Below are positions 9,821-17,279 of a stretch of DNA of 60,069 nucleotides, in pieces. The stretch covers positions 1-60,069 of the forward strand of contig CACMJX010000004.1 of NCBI GenBank assembly GCA_902614055.1. The letters are read 5' to 3'. The translations under genes and the position numbers were made by a program. This stretch comes from an uncultured Pelagibacteraceae bacterium. GTDB lineage: Bacteria > Pseudomonadota > Alphaproteobacteria > Pelagibacterales > Pelagibacteraceae. The notes beneath the pieces were generated by a model. The model ran no database searches and was not told the origin of the DNA. It was given only the letters and a program-made list of their open reading frames with translations. The first letter of the stretch is position 1. Each line of letters begins with the position of its first letter.

Positions 9821-10658
9821 TAATCTCATAACCTAATTCATTTAATTCATTTTGCAAAGTATTATTTAGTTTATTTAGAATATTATTTGGTAAAATTTTT
9901 TGCCATCTATTATTAAACCCTAAATTAAAAAATCTCTTTTTTTTTCCAGATTGAGAATACACACTTTCCTCAAAACCCTCATTTTCCTCTTTATTTTTTA
10001 AATTAGAAAAATTTGTAGAATTAATTGAATTAATAAGTTTTTTTTCATTAATTGATTGCTTATCATTTTTTAAAGTATTTATAAAACTTACTATTTTTTT
10101 AAAAGTATCAAATTTATTATTCTCTAAATCCTCATATTTTATAAATAAAATTTTAAAACTATTTGTATTTTTCCAAGACTTATAATGACTTGACCATGAT
10201 CCTAAGAATGTAAAATTACTATAATCACCATCCGTAGATTTTTCTAGAAGAGTTTGATTTTTATTTATTATTTTAGAATATGCTTGATCATAATTAAGTG
10301 AGTAATGATGTGTCATAGATGTTATTAAATTTCTAGGATCTCTTACTATATAAATCCCACCAAGTGATAAATTTTTTGTGGTAAAATTATTTCCCTTATA
10401 TTCGTTAAGGTTGCTGTGTGTTTTTATAAAATGTAATTTTTCTCCAGAAAAAAACTGTTGCTGATTATAAATCCAACTTTGGCATGCTTCGAGTTCTGAA
10501 TTTATTTTTTTTTTTGAAAATTTAAATGACGGAAATTGAAGAATATTTAAAAGTAAGTCAAAATCAAATTTTCCTTTTTTTGAAAAATAATAAGAAGAAA
10601 TAAAAGATCTTAAATATGTATTTCCACTTTTAGGATAAGAGGCGATCCAAATAATCAT
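9813..10658 (-). CDS. Sulfotransferase-family protein directly behind tRNA-Gly
   Basis: A 281-residue sulfotransferase-domain protein. The 5'-phosphosulfate loop YPKSGNT (residues 8-14) and the second PAPS-binding motif with IVRDPRNLITS are present, so it probably transfers sulfate from PAPS to an unknown acceptor. The reading frame extends upstream to 10709, but that extension is translated from the tRNA-Gly gene; the ATG at 10658 gives the same start (MIIWIASYPK) as the two other short sulfotransferases here. Only 6 nt separate it from the tRNA 3' end, leaving no room for its own promoter. Acceptor unknown; surface glycans are one possibility. Confidence 0.87.
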   Translation of the reverse strand: MIIWIASYPKSGNTYLRSFISSYYFSKKGKFDFDLLLNILQFPSFKFSKKKINSELEACQSWIYNQQQFFSGEKLHFIKTHSNLNEYKGNNFTTKNLSLGGIYIVRDPRNLITSMTHHYSLNYDQAYSKIINKNQTLLEKSTDGDYSNFTFLGSWSSHYKSWKNTNSFKILFIKYEDLENNKFDTFKKIVSFINTLKNDKQSINEKKLINSINSTNFSNLKNKEENEGFEESVYSQSGKKKRFFNLGFNNRWQKILPNNILNKLNNTLQNELNELGYEINE

Positions 10659-10664
10659 AATTTT

Positions 10665-10739
10665 TGGAGCGGGCAATGGGACTCGAACCCACGACCTTCT
10701 CGTTGGCAACGAGACGCTCTACCACTGAGCTATGCCCGC
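10665..10739 (-). tRNA. tRNA-Gly (GCC anticodon)
   Basis: On the minus strand a full cloverleaf reads from GCGGGCA through the D-arm (TAGCTCAGTGGTAGAGC), an anticodon arm with loop TTGCCAA (anticodon GCC), the T-arm GTGGGTTCGAGTCCCA, and closes with TGCCCGC, discriminator T and encoded CCA. It is the only intact tRNA in the window. Its first 41 nt recur as an exact direct repeat 1.6 kb upstream (12346-12386), marking it as a probable integration site. Confidence 0.97.
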
Positions 10740-10752
10740 TTGTTAAAAAATC

Positions 10753-10781
10753 ATTATAGATAGCGGTTTTTAGAAATGCAA
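10753..10781 (-). promoter_or_regulatory. Probable sigma-70 promoter of tRNA-Gly
   Basis: On the minus strand a perfect TATAAT (10753-10758) is preceded by a 17-bp spacer and a weak -35 (TTGCAT, 10776-10781). It ends 13 bp before the tRNA 5' end. It lies on the inserted-element side of the 41-bp repeat, so the element may have supplied the present tRNA promoter. Confidence 0.6.
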
Positions 10782-10813
10782 GTATTAGTTAAATTAGTAA
10801 AATTTATCACCAA

Positions 10814-10837
10814 CTGTGTCGTGAGTGTGTCGAGATT
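10814..10837. repeat. GTGTCG-rich flanking repeat, left copy
   Basis: Contains CTGTGTCG (10814-10821) followed by TGAGTGTGTCGAGATT (10822-10837). Both pieces recur in the same orientation at 12259-12266 and 12277-12292. The two copies lie just inside the tRNA repeat at either end of the 1.6-kb insert, 75 bp from the tRNA on this side. Confidence 0.8.
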
Positions 10838-10866
10838 TTTTTAAAACTTTACATGAAAGTTTATGT

Positions 10867-10884
10867 TGGGGGCTAACGCCCCCA
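10867..10884 (-). terminator. GC-rich hairpin after the beta-propeller gene (weak terminator)
   Basis: TGGGGGC and GCCCCCA pair around a 4-nt TTAG/CTAA loop, 17 bp downstream of the minus-strand stop at 10902. No T-run follows directly, so it may stabilise the transcript end rather than act as a classical intrinsic terminator. Confidence 0.5.
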
Positions 10885-10901
10885 CAGGCTTAATTTAGTT
10901 A

Positions 10902-12152
10902 TTAATCTAAGCTATAAATTGTAACTGATTTTTCTTTGTCAACTTCATTAGCACTTATAAATAAGTTCCGTTGTGGAATAGCAACCAAACCTTCTGGTCC
11001 AATACCCGTTGGTAAAATAGCAACTAATTCTGGGTTTTTCAAATCGTTTGCTTTATAAACGCCGATAGCATTTGCTCTTTCAGCACCAACAAAGATATAA
11101 CGTGTATCACCATATATTGCTACTTCAACTGACTCTGGTTCTACACCTTTTTTCTCTGCACGTTTTTCTGGCCAGTAACCTGCTGAAGCGAGTGCTCTTT
11201 CATATGACGAACCTGACTCGTATACCACCGAACCATTTTTATTGAAGATTGTCCATCCACGACTACCACCACGTTTCGCTTGACCTGGTGCTTCATGTTT
11301 ATAGTCACCTTCATTTGCAGTTGCAAAATGATCATCGTCAATCCACTTAACTGCGTCTGGTTCTCTACGAACATTCTCAATGGTATCAACCATCTTTAGT
11401 TCACCATCTTTTTTGTTATCAATACCTACTAATGTTACTAGTCCTGCATCAAACTCTGAAATTACTTTTCCACTTCGATCAATAACCGCCATCCAGTTAT
11501 TCTCTTGCATAGTAACAACTATTTCACCTAAATTATTGATATCAACAAACTCAGGCTCTGGATCGTTAGGAGCAATAGTTGAAAAACCAACTAAGTCCGC
11601 TTTAGTAACACTGTTATCTGCTAAATTAATAATTGCCACAAAACCCCCTGGAAGTTGTGGAATTTTTTCATCGTTGATATCTTCGTTACGTTCATTTTCA
11701 ATAGCTACTGCCACAAAAGTTCCATCTGGACTAACTGCAACCGAGTCTGGCTGTCCACCTAGTTCTACTTTTGTAACTTCTTTTCCTGAGGCAAGATCAA
11801 CAACTAATAAGTGACCACTTGGCTCTACATAGTTTGGAGAAGTATTAATACCTACAAATGCTTGTCCATTTTTGATTGCAACACTAGTTGGTTCACCACC
11901 TAAATTCATGTGGCCTAATGGTTTCGGATTTGCTGGATCAGTAATATCAATCATGCCTAATGCGTTTGCAGGGCTATCGCTATATACCAGTTTCATGCCA
12001 TCTGCTGTTGCCGCAATTATTTCTGCTGATGTTTCTTCTGCACTAGGGTTATTTGCTGGTGTTCCAAATTTCCCAATTTCTTTAAAGTCTGCATTTACTG
12101 TGCTAACAAATGCGGTTGAGGCCAGAAGGCCTGCTAAGATAAATTTTATCAT
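10902..12152 (-). CDS. Secreted beta-propeller-like protein, cargo of the tRNA-Gly insert
   Basis: A 416-residue exported protein: a signal peptide (residues 1-21, ending STVNA) then repeated blocks of the form xGIDITDPANPKPLGH, VVDLASGKEV, DSVAVSPDGTFVAVA and GPEGLVAIP, typical of LVIVD/YVTN-type beta-propellers and of choice-of-anchor or alkaline-phosphatase-associated propellers. I chose the ATG at 12152 because it begins the signal peptide; the frame is open to 12188. No catalytic residues can be named. Codon use is visibly less AT-biased and richer in Gly, Ala and Asp than its neighbours, and the gene sits between duplicated tRNA sequence, which suggests horizontal acquisition. Confidence 0.8.
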   Translation of the reverse strand: MIKFILAGLLASTAFVSTVNADFKEIGKFGTPANNPSAEETSAEIIAATADGMKLVYSDSPANALGMIDITDPANPKPLGHMNLGGEPTSVAIKNGQAFVGINTSPNYVEPSGHLLVVDLASGKEVTKVELGGQPDSVAVSPDGTFVAVAIENERNEDINDEKIPQLPGGFVAIINLADNSVTKADLVGFSTIAPNDPEPEFVDINNLGEIVVTMQENNWMAVIDRSGKVISEFDAGLVTLVGIDNKKDGELKMVDTIENVRREPDAVKWIDDDHFATANEGDYKHEAPGQAKRGGSRGWTIFNKNGSVVYESGSSYERALASAGYWPEKRAEKKGVEPESVEVAIYGDTRYIFVGAERANAIGVYKANDLKNPELVAILPTGIGPEGLVAIPQRNLFISANEVDKEKSVTIYSLD

Positions 12153-12258
12153 TATATATTTCTTTTTGTTTTTATGGAAAGATATCAAAACAAGATGAAA
12201 AATTTGTAACAGTTTAATTACAATTATATTTTATTCCACTCACCATAGTTTTTCTTTT

Positions 12259-12292
12259 CTGTGTCGAAGTGTGTCATGAGTGTGTCGAGATT
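12259..12292. repeat. GTGTCG-rich flanking repeat, right copy
   Basis: Contains CTGTGTCG at 12259-12266, an extra degenerate unit, and TGAGTGTGTCGAGATT at 12277-12292, which is an exact 16-bp match to 10822-10837 in the same orientation. It lies 53 bp from the tRNA fragment. Together with the fragment at 12346 it accounts for the main structure of the roughly 300-bp gene-free stretch 12153-12457; nothing else is recognisable there. Confidence 0.8.
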
Positions 12293-12345
12293 AACTAGAC
12301 GTTGAGAAAGACTAAGATTAGCAAGGATAAAAAACTAAGGACTAC

Positions 12346-12386
12346 CTCGTTGGCAACGAGACGCTCTACCACTGAGCTATGCCCGC
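12346..12386 (-). pseudogene. tRNA-Gly fragment (5' 41 nt), candidate attachment-site duplicate
   Basis: An exact 41-bp match to 10699-10739, covering the acceptor 5' strand, D-arm and nearly all of the anticodon arm of tRNA-Gly. The T-arm and acceptor 3' strand are missing, so it cannot make a tRNA. Similarity continues about 5 bp past the tRNA 5' end with one mismatch. It is in the same orientation as the intact gene, as expected for a target-site core duplicated by integration. Confidence 0.9.
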
Positions 12387-12457
12387 CTGTTCTGTAAGTG
12401 TTGAAACTAGTAGTTTTTTTGTAATTTAGCAATAGTCAAATATTTCGCTTTAGCCAA

Positions 12458-14098
12458 TTAATATTTTATTTTAGCACTATCTAGAGTTTCTTGCATTATC
12501 TTTAAATGATCTTGATATTTTTTCCACTCATCAGATGTATTTTTTTTTATTGTACCTCTTACTTGTAAGAGAGAGGCTGTCTGAACGGGTCTGACATTTT
12601 TGCTATAATGTTTGACATTCTCTTCCCACCTGATCCCAAGCTTTTTAACTAGACTAAATGTTTCATTTTCAAAGTCATTTACAAAACTTTCATAGCGAAT
12701 ATGTATTATTTTTTCTTTTAGTTTTTTTGACCAGAATTTTATTAAGTCGTCATATAATATATAATATTTGGCAGTATCCTTTTGACTAAGAGAGAAATCC
12801 ATTCCAGGATCAGGAAAATTAATTCTATAATTTGACCAACAGATAGCCATTGGATTTCTTTGAATATGAATAATTTTAGCTTCTGGAAAAGCTTTGACTA
12901 TGAAACCTATCCATCTAAAATTCATTGGTAATTTATCAATAATAAATTTTTTATTACTCAATTGAGATAACTTTTCATAATATTCTAATCTTATTGTCTT
13001 CATAAAATCTACAAAATCTTGAAGTTTATCCAATTTGAACTTATCCATAATTTTAGGTAAATAATTAAGTTCACCAGCACCATGTATATTTGAATGAGAT
13101 GAAAGAACTTGTTCTAATAAAGTTGTTCCAGACCGTGGCATACCAAGAATAAAGATAGGTGTAATATTGAGTTTATCGCTATACTTAGGTTGTTCATTTA
13201 AATTTTGTTCAAAAATATTTTTAATTTTTTCAAAGAGTTTTTTTTCTGCTTGAAAACTGAAATTTGATTTTATTTTTTTTATTTTGTGTGATTCTTCCAG
13301 ATATTTTAAAGCTAAATCAGATTGATTTAAATCAAAGTTACATTTACTTAAACTGGTATATGCATATATTTTATCTTCATCATTAACTGTTGATAGGTCA
13401 ATTTTTTCTAGTTTTTTTAAAAATTTATTACCCTTTTCTACTTTTGTAATTAAAAAATAATTTTTAAAAGCTCTTATATGCGTATCATCAATATTTATTA
13501 CTTTTTCAAATAATTTCCTTCCTTCATCTACATTTCCAAGAATTAAATTTAAATAACCTAAATCATTCAAGGCTGTAGTATTATTTTCATCAAATTTTAA
13601 AACATTCTGAAGTACTTTTTTGAGATCATCAAAATTTTTTTCTTCGCTATATACATGTGCTAAGTTGAAATATGCTGGGAAATTCTTTTTGTTAAATTTT
13701 ATAGCTTTTTTGTAGTTTTTAACTGCCTCATCGATAAATCCCAATCTGAATTTAGTATTTCCCAAATTATTATAAGCTTCTGAATAGTCAGATTTGAGAT
13801 TAATAGCTTTTAAAAAATACTCTGAAGCTTCATTATAATTTTTTAATTGTTTTTGGATATTGCCATAAATGTAATAATTTTCTGCGGTTGGCTTAAATGA
13901 TATTATACTTCTAAAAAATTTTTCAGCCTCTAAATAATCTTTTAAAGTTAAATTTGTTACCCCTAATGCATATAATACTTGAAAATCATTATTTTTTTTT
14001 AAAAATTTTTTTCCTAATTTGATTACTTTTTCAAATTTTCCTTTATTAAAATTATCTAAAATAATTTTTTTGTTATTTAAAATACTTTCATTAACCAT
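12458..14098 (-). CDS. TPR-repeat protein with C-terminal sulfotransferase domain
   Basis: A 546-residue two-domain protein. Residues 1 to about 280 are tandem TPR units (for example SDYSEAYNNLGNTKFRLGF), a protein-interaction scaffold. From about residue 310 a sulfotransferase domain begins with the phosphosulfate loop FILGMPRSGTTLLEQVLSSH, followed by a second nucleotide-binding segment with IIHIQRNPMAICWS near residue 405. No signal peptide is visible. It likely transfers sulfate from PAPS to a protein- or glycan-linked acceptor selected by the TPR part. The gene is upstream of the tRNA-Gly insert and continues a leftward cluster with a 2OG oxygenase and another TPR protein. Confidence 0.88.
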   Translation of the reverse strand: MVNESILNNKKIILDNFNKGKFEKVIKLGKKFLKKNNDFQVLYALGVTNLTLKDYLEAEKFFRSIISFKPTAENYYIYGNIQKQLKNYNEASEYFLKAINLKSDYSEAYNNLGNTKFRLGFIDEAVKNYKKAIKFNKKNFPAYFNLAHVYSEEKNFDDLKKVLQNVLKFDENNTTALNDLGYLNLILGNVDEGRKLFEKVINIDDTHIRAFKNYFLITKVEKGNKFLKKLEKIDLSTVNDEDKIYAYTSLSKCNFDLNQSDLALKYLEESHKIKKIKSNFSFQAEKKLFEKIKNIFEQNLNEQPKYSDKLNITPIFILGMPRSGTTLLEQVLSSHSNIHGAGELNYLPKIMDKFKLDKLQDFVDFMKTIRLEYYEKLSQLSNKKFIIDKLPMNFRWIGFIVKAFPEAKIIHIQRNPMAICWSNYRINFPDPGMDFSLSQKDTAKYYILYDDLIKFWSKKLKEKIIHIRYESFVNDFENETFSLVKKLGIRWEENVKHYSKNVRPVQTASLLQVRGTIKKNTSDEWKKYQDHLKIMQETLDSAKIKY

Positions 14099-14133
14099 TA
14101 GAATAAATGAAATTAGTAATTTGAATATGTATT

Positions 14134-14730
14134 TTATGATGCAAAGTCAAACCAACCAGTAATTATATATTTAGTTCCACTTTTCAGTACTGACCCAGTA
14201 TGTGCGTGTGTCCACTCTGCAGGCCAAATTAATGTTTTATTTTTTTCAGGCTTAATTTTTAATCCATAATGATCAAAGTCGGTTGTGCCCCCATCGTTAA
14301 CATCATTTAAATATGTCATGAAAGCAAAAATTCTATGTAATGTTGATAGTCCTGTTCTTTCGGAATGTAGTGCTGCAAAATGATCTCCTGGAAAGTATTT
14401 TTGTATATTAAAAGGTCCAACATTAACTTTTGTTAAAAATTGTTTTACAAAGGGCCATTGCTCTCTGTAATCCAAAAAACATTTTTGAAGTTCTGAAAAA
14501 TAATCTTGAAAAACTTTATATTTTGGATCCGATAATTTATTTGGACTTATTGTAATATCTGTTGATTTTTTTCTTTTCTCTTCAACTCCTTTTGCTGTAG
14601 AGCCTTTTTTTTGAAGAGATTTATTATTTTCAAAAAATTCAATTAAGTCATTGCTTATACTTTTATCTTCAAGTTGCCAACAACCAATAAAGTTTGGTGA
14701 TTTACTATTTTTTATGTCAACCCTTTTCAT
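14134..14730 (-). CDS. 2-oxoglutarate/Fe(II)-dependent oxygenase, prolyl-4-hydroxylase-like
   Basis: A 198-residue oxygenase of the prolyl 4-hydroxylase-like superfamily. The sequence FAALHSERTG supplies the first metal ligands (HxE, in place of the commoner HxD), HAHTGSV supplies the distal histidine, and the following GTKYIITGW contributes the basic residue that usually binds 2-oxoglutarate. YLNDVNDGGTTDF matches the family core. It overlaps the downstream end of the TPR gene at 14727 by 4 nt, so it is translationally linked to that gene. Substrate unknown: a hydroxylated side chain could create an attachment point for modification by the neighbouring sulfotransferase. Confidence 0.88.
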   Translation of the reverse strand: MKRVDIKNSKSPNFIGCWQLEDKSISNDLIEFFENNKSLQKKGSTAKGVEEKRKKSTDITISPNKLSDPKYKVFQDYFSELQKCFLDYREQWPFVKQFLTKVNVGPFNIQKYFPGDHFAALHSERTGLSTLHRIFAFMTYLNDVNDGGTTDFDHYGLKIKPEKNKTLIWPAEWTHAHTGSVLKSGTKYIITGWFDFAS

Positions 14731-15479
14731 TTAAGTAAGTTAACTCCATTTTCATCAAGTTGTAAAAAACCTGTACCCTTCCTAATGTAAGATAAACCCT
14801 CTTTATGAAAATTTAAAGCTAACATTGATTGTCCTAATAAATTATTTAAAGTTCTATTACCTGGGTATTTTGTGATGACTTTTGCAACAAAGTCTTTTAC
14901 CTCATTTTTATTTCCTGTTTTAAATAAACATATTGTGTATTTTTCACATATTTCTTCATGCCTTGTTTTTAAATTTAGTATATTCTTATAGTAATCTAAA
15001 GCTTCAACATATTTTTCTAATAAAAAATATAGGCTTGCAAGATTGTAGCAAGCTTCAACATTATTTTTATTTAGATTTATAGATTTCTTATAATTTATTA
15101 TTGCCTCATCATATTTTTTTAAAGACTTTAAAGTACTTCCTAAGTTATTAAATGCCTCAGAAAAATTTGGATTTAATTTTATTGCTTCATCATATGAGAT
15201 AACTGCTTGATTAAATTTTTTAAGCTTTTTTTGAATATTCCCTAAGGTATATAGATTCTCTGCTGTCTTTTTAAGTAAAATTAATTTTTCAAAGTAGTTT
15301 TCTGCACTAACAAAGTTTTGAATATTTATTGATGCTAGTCCTAGTATAAATAGTAATTGTGTATCATTTTGTCTCTCTTTTAGTAGATTTTCTCCGTCAA
15401 CTATTACTTCTTGAAATTTTTTTTCTTTGAAAGAATTAAGAACTTTATCTTTTTGTTTTTCTAAATTATTTGAATTCAT
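14727..15479 (-). CDS. TPR-repeat protein
   Basis: A 250-residue protein made almost wholly of TPR repeats, with recognisable units such as LYTLGNIQKKLKKFNQAVIS and NFSEAFNNLGSTLKSLKKYD. It closely resembles the TPR half of the sulfotransferase at 12458 but lacks any catalytic domain, so it may be a truncated or split relative of that protein. I chose the ATG at 15479 (MNSNNLEKQ); the open frame to 15527 would run into the divergent gene. It is the first gene of the leftward TPR, oxygenase, TPR-sulfotransferase set. Confidence 0.85.
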   Translation of the reverse strand: MNSNNLEKQKDKVLNSFKEKKFQEVIVDGENLLKERQNDTQLLFILGLASINIQNFVSAENYFEKLILLKKTAENLYTLGNIQKKLKKFNQAVISYDEAIKLNPNFSEAFNNLGSTLKSLKKYDEAIINYKKSINLNKNNVEACYNLASLYFLLEKYVEALDYYKNILNLKTRHEEICEKYTICLFKTGNKNEVKDFVAKVITKYPGNRTLNNLLGQSMLALNFHKEGLSYIRKGTGFLQLDENGVNLLK

Positions 15480-15496
15480 TGTTAAGATGTTATAAT
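15470..15496 (+). promoter_or_regulatory. Candidate promoter giving a nearly leaderless mRNA
   Basis: A perfect TATAAT (15491-15496) with a weak -35 TTGAAT (15470-15475, 15-bp spacer) ends 9 bp before the ATG at 15506. A start site about 7 bp after the -10 would leave a leader of only two or three bases. The sequence lies in the 26-bp gap between divergent genes. Confidence 0.45.
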
Positions 15497-15505
15497 TTAA
15501 ATTTA

Positions 15506-16147
15506 ATGAAAAAAGAAGATCTTCCAAAAATATTACCAGTTTTCCCTCTTTCCAATTTTATTATATTTCCACGTACTACTGTTCCATTAAATATTTTTGA
15601 ACCTCGCTATATTCAAATGATAGATAAAAGTATGAAAAGTGATCGTATGATAGGCATGATTCAACCAAAAAAAACCGGTGAATTAAAAAAACCAGATTTA
15701 CACAATGTAGGTTGTGTTGGAAAAATAACAAGCTTTAATGAAACAGATGATGGGAGATATTTAATAATTTTGAATGGTATATGCAGGTTTGAAATCATGG
15801 AAGAAATAAATAATGGCAACTTGTATAGAGAATGCGAAGTTAAATATGAAGATTATTCAAGTGATTTAATCGAAAAATCAGATGAAATTAAATTTTCAGA
15901 TTTAAAGTTAATATTTCAGAATTTAAAAGGTCTGTTTAAAAAGCAAGGTTATGAGATTAATTGGAAAGAAATTGAAAAGCAAAGTTTGGATCAAACTATC
16001 AACACATTATCAATGGCATCTCCATTTTCATTAGAGGAGAAGCAAGTTTTGCTTGAAAGCAAAGACTTGAATTTAAGAAAAGAGAAGTTAGAAGAAATTC
16101 TAAATACTTATATTTTAGATAATTTTAATAACAAAACTTTACAATAA
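15506..16147 (+). CDS. Lon N-terminal (substrate-binding) domain protein
   Basis: A 213-residue stand-alone LON substrate-binding domain protein, lacking the ATPase and peptidase parts of Lon. The characteristic start LPKILPVFPLSNFIIFP, then PLNIFEPRYIQMI and IGMIQP, identify it. The ATG at 15506 gives the standard family start; the upstream extension begins with a TTG. Stand-alone LonN proteins are common in alphaproteobacteria and may act as adaptors or regulators in protein quality control, but their role is not established. It is convergent with the ubiquinone-hydroxylase gene, with a 7-nt gap. Confidence 0.92.
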   Translation: MKKEDLPKILPVFPLSNFIIFPRTTVPLNIFEPRYIQMIDKSMKSDRMIGMIQPKKTGELKKPDLHNVGCVGKITSFNETDDGRYLIILNGICRFEIMEEINNGNLYRECEVKYEDYSSDLIEKSDEIKFSDLKLIFQNLKGLFKKQGYEINWKEIEKQSLDQTINTLSMASPFSLEEKQVLLESKDLNLRKEKLEEILNTYILDNFNNKTLQ

Positions 16148-16154
16148 CAAAAAT

Positions 16155-17216
16155 TTAATTAGACAAAAAAGTTGCATATTTATTCAAAATTTTATTACCT
16201 TTTAACAGTTTAAAAATCGACTCTGATAAATTATTTTTTAACTTACTATCAAGGTTGAAAAAGGTATTTATTGTATCTATTCCAAATCCATAGACAAAAT
16301 TCAGGTGTTTATTTTTTTCTTGAAATTTTTGTGCAATTATCGCTCCATCATCAATACCTAATTTAATATTTTCATCTAAAATATATGATAGAGATTTAAT
16401 ATCTCTAATCGTCATATTGAAACCTTGTCCTGCCAATGGGTGAACTTTATGTATCAAATCCCCAAAAGATAGAATATTTTTAAATATATAGTCTCGTAGC
16501 ACTAAAAACTTAATACCAACTGACTCAACATCACTAATTTTATTTATCTTATATTTATTATTATACTTATTAATGATTTGCAGAAGACTATATTTGTCCA
16601 TTAGTTTTGTTGAATTATTTGAGAATACAATTGAAGTTTGATTATTAGACAAAGGAAGAAAAGCTATAGGGCCTTTTTTTGTAAAAATTTGAGTTGCAAT
16701 TTTATTTTCAATGTTTTTGTGATCTATTATTGCTGTATGGGCTAAAGATTTGTAATTTTTTTCTATTTTTTTTTGAGAAAACTTTCTTGTAATTGGATTA
16801 TTTTGTTCTGAGTTAATAATTAAATCATAGTTTCTTTTCCTAATAACTTCTAAATTATAATTTTTAAGTTTAATAAATTTTAAAAATTTATTTTTTTTCA
16901 TTAAATTATACAATTCACTATATTTTAATAAGTAAAAGTTTTTTTGATTATTATTTTTGAACTCAAATAACTCGGATGATATATTTTTATCAGAATAAAT
17001 TTTAATTTTTTCTGTTGGCCACCCTAGATTTGAGATACCTTTGACGTGTACTTTTAAAAATTTATAATTTTCATTTGATATAGCAATTGTTCTAACTGTA
17101 TTTGTTAATAATGATGGTTTAGCTTGTGAGATAATGTCAACATTGATCTTTTTCTTAAGTAATATGTTTGCTAAAACTAAATTTGTTAAATTGTTTCCTA
17201 ATAGACAAATATTCAT
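16155..17216 (-). CDS. UbiH/UbiF-family FAD-dependent hydroxylase (ubiquinone biosynthesis)
   Basis: A 353-residue flavoprotein of the UbiH/UbiF/COQ6 family, which hydroxylates the ubiquinone ring. The signature HPLAGQGFNMTIRDIKSL near residue 265 and the preceding GDLIHK (the GD motif of the second FAD contact) are clear. The N-terminal dinucleotide-binding segment is divergent (MNICLLGNNLTNLVLA). I prefer the ATG at 17216, where this segment begins, over the one at 17240. The protein is shorter than typical members (about 390-400). Which ring position it modifies cannot be told from sequence. Confidence 0.88.
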   Translation of the reverse strand: MNICLLGNNLTNLVLANILLKKKINVDIISQAKPSLLTNTVRTIAISNENYKFLKVHVKGISNLGWPTEKIKIYSDKNISSELFEFKNNNQKNFYLLKYSELYNLMKKNKFLKFIKLKNYNLEVIRKRNYDLIINSEQNNPITRKFSQKKIEKNYKSLAHTAIIDHKNIENKIATQIFTKKGPIAFLPLSNNQTSIVFSNNSTKLMDKYSLLQIINKYNNKYKINKISDVESVGIKFLVLRDYIFKNILSFGDLIHKVHPLAGQGFNMTIRDIKSLSYILDENIKLGIDDGAIIAQKFQEKNKHLNFVYGFGIDTINTFFNLDSKLKNNLSESIFKLLKGNKILNKYATFLSN

Positions 17217-17279
17217 AATATTATTTAATTTTATCAACAAAAATTAAATGATACAAAGTGACAAATCATTAAAAACAAA

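Larger units (their letters stand above)
10740..12345. mobile_element. Candidate 1.6-kb integrated element at the 5' side of tRNA-Gly
   Basis: The segment is bounded by tRNA-Gly on the left and by an exact 41-bp copy of the tRNA 5' part on the right. Just inside each border is a GTGTCG-rich direct repeat. It carries one cargo gene (beta-propeller-like protein) and no integrase. The arrangement fits integration or recombination at the tRNA with later loss of the integrase, or a non-autonomous cargo element. The call rests on the repeats; no recombinase gene supports it. Confidence 0.55.

Noticed and set aside
10659..10709. N-terminal extension of the sulfotransferase at 9813 (17 extra residues)
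   Set aside because: It is a translation across the tRNA-Gly gene; the paralogues begin at the equivalent of the ATG at 10658.
10867..10884. Strong intrinsic terminator
   Set aside because: The GC stem is good but no T-run follows on the minus strand; listed only as a weak terminator.
11380..12198. Plus-strand open frames opposite the beta-propeller gene
   Set aside because: They are shadows of a gene with a signal peptide and propeller repeats on the minus strand; no family text in the plus frames.
10740..12345. Complete prophage or integrative element
   Set aside because: No integrase, excisionase or phage gene is present; only borders and one cargo gene.
12346..12386. A second tRNA-Gly gene
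   Set aside because: Only the 5' 41 nt are present; T-arm and acceptor 3' strand are missing, so it is a fragment.
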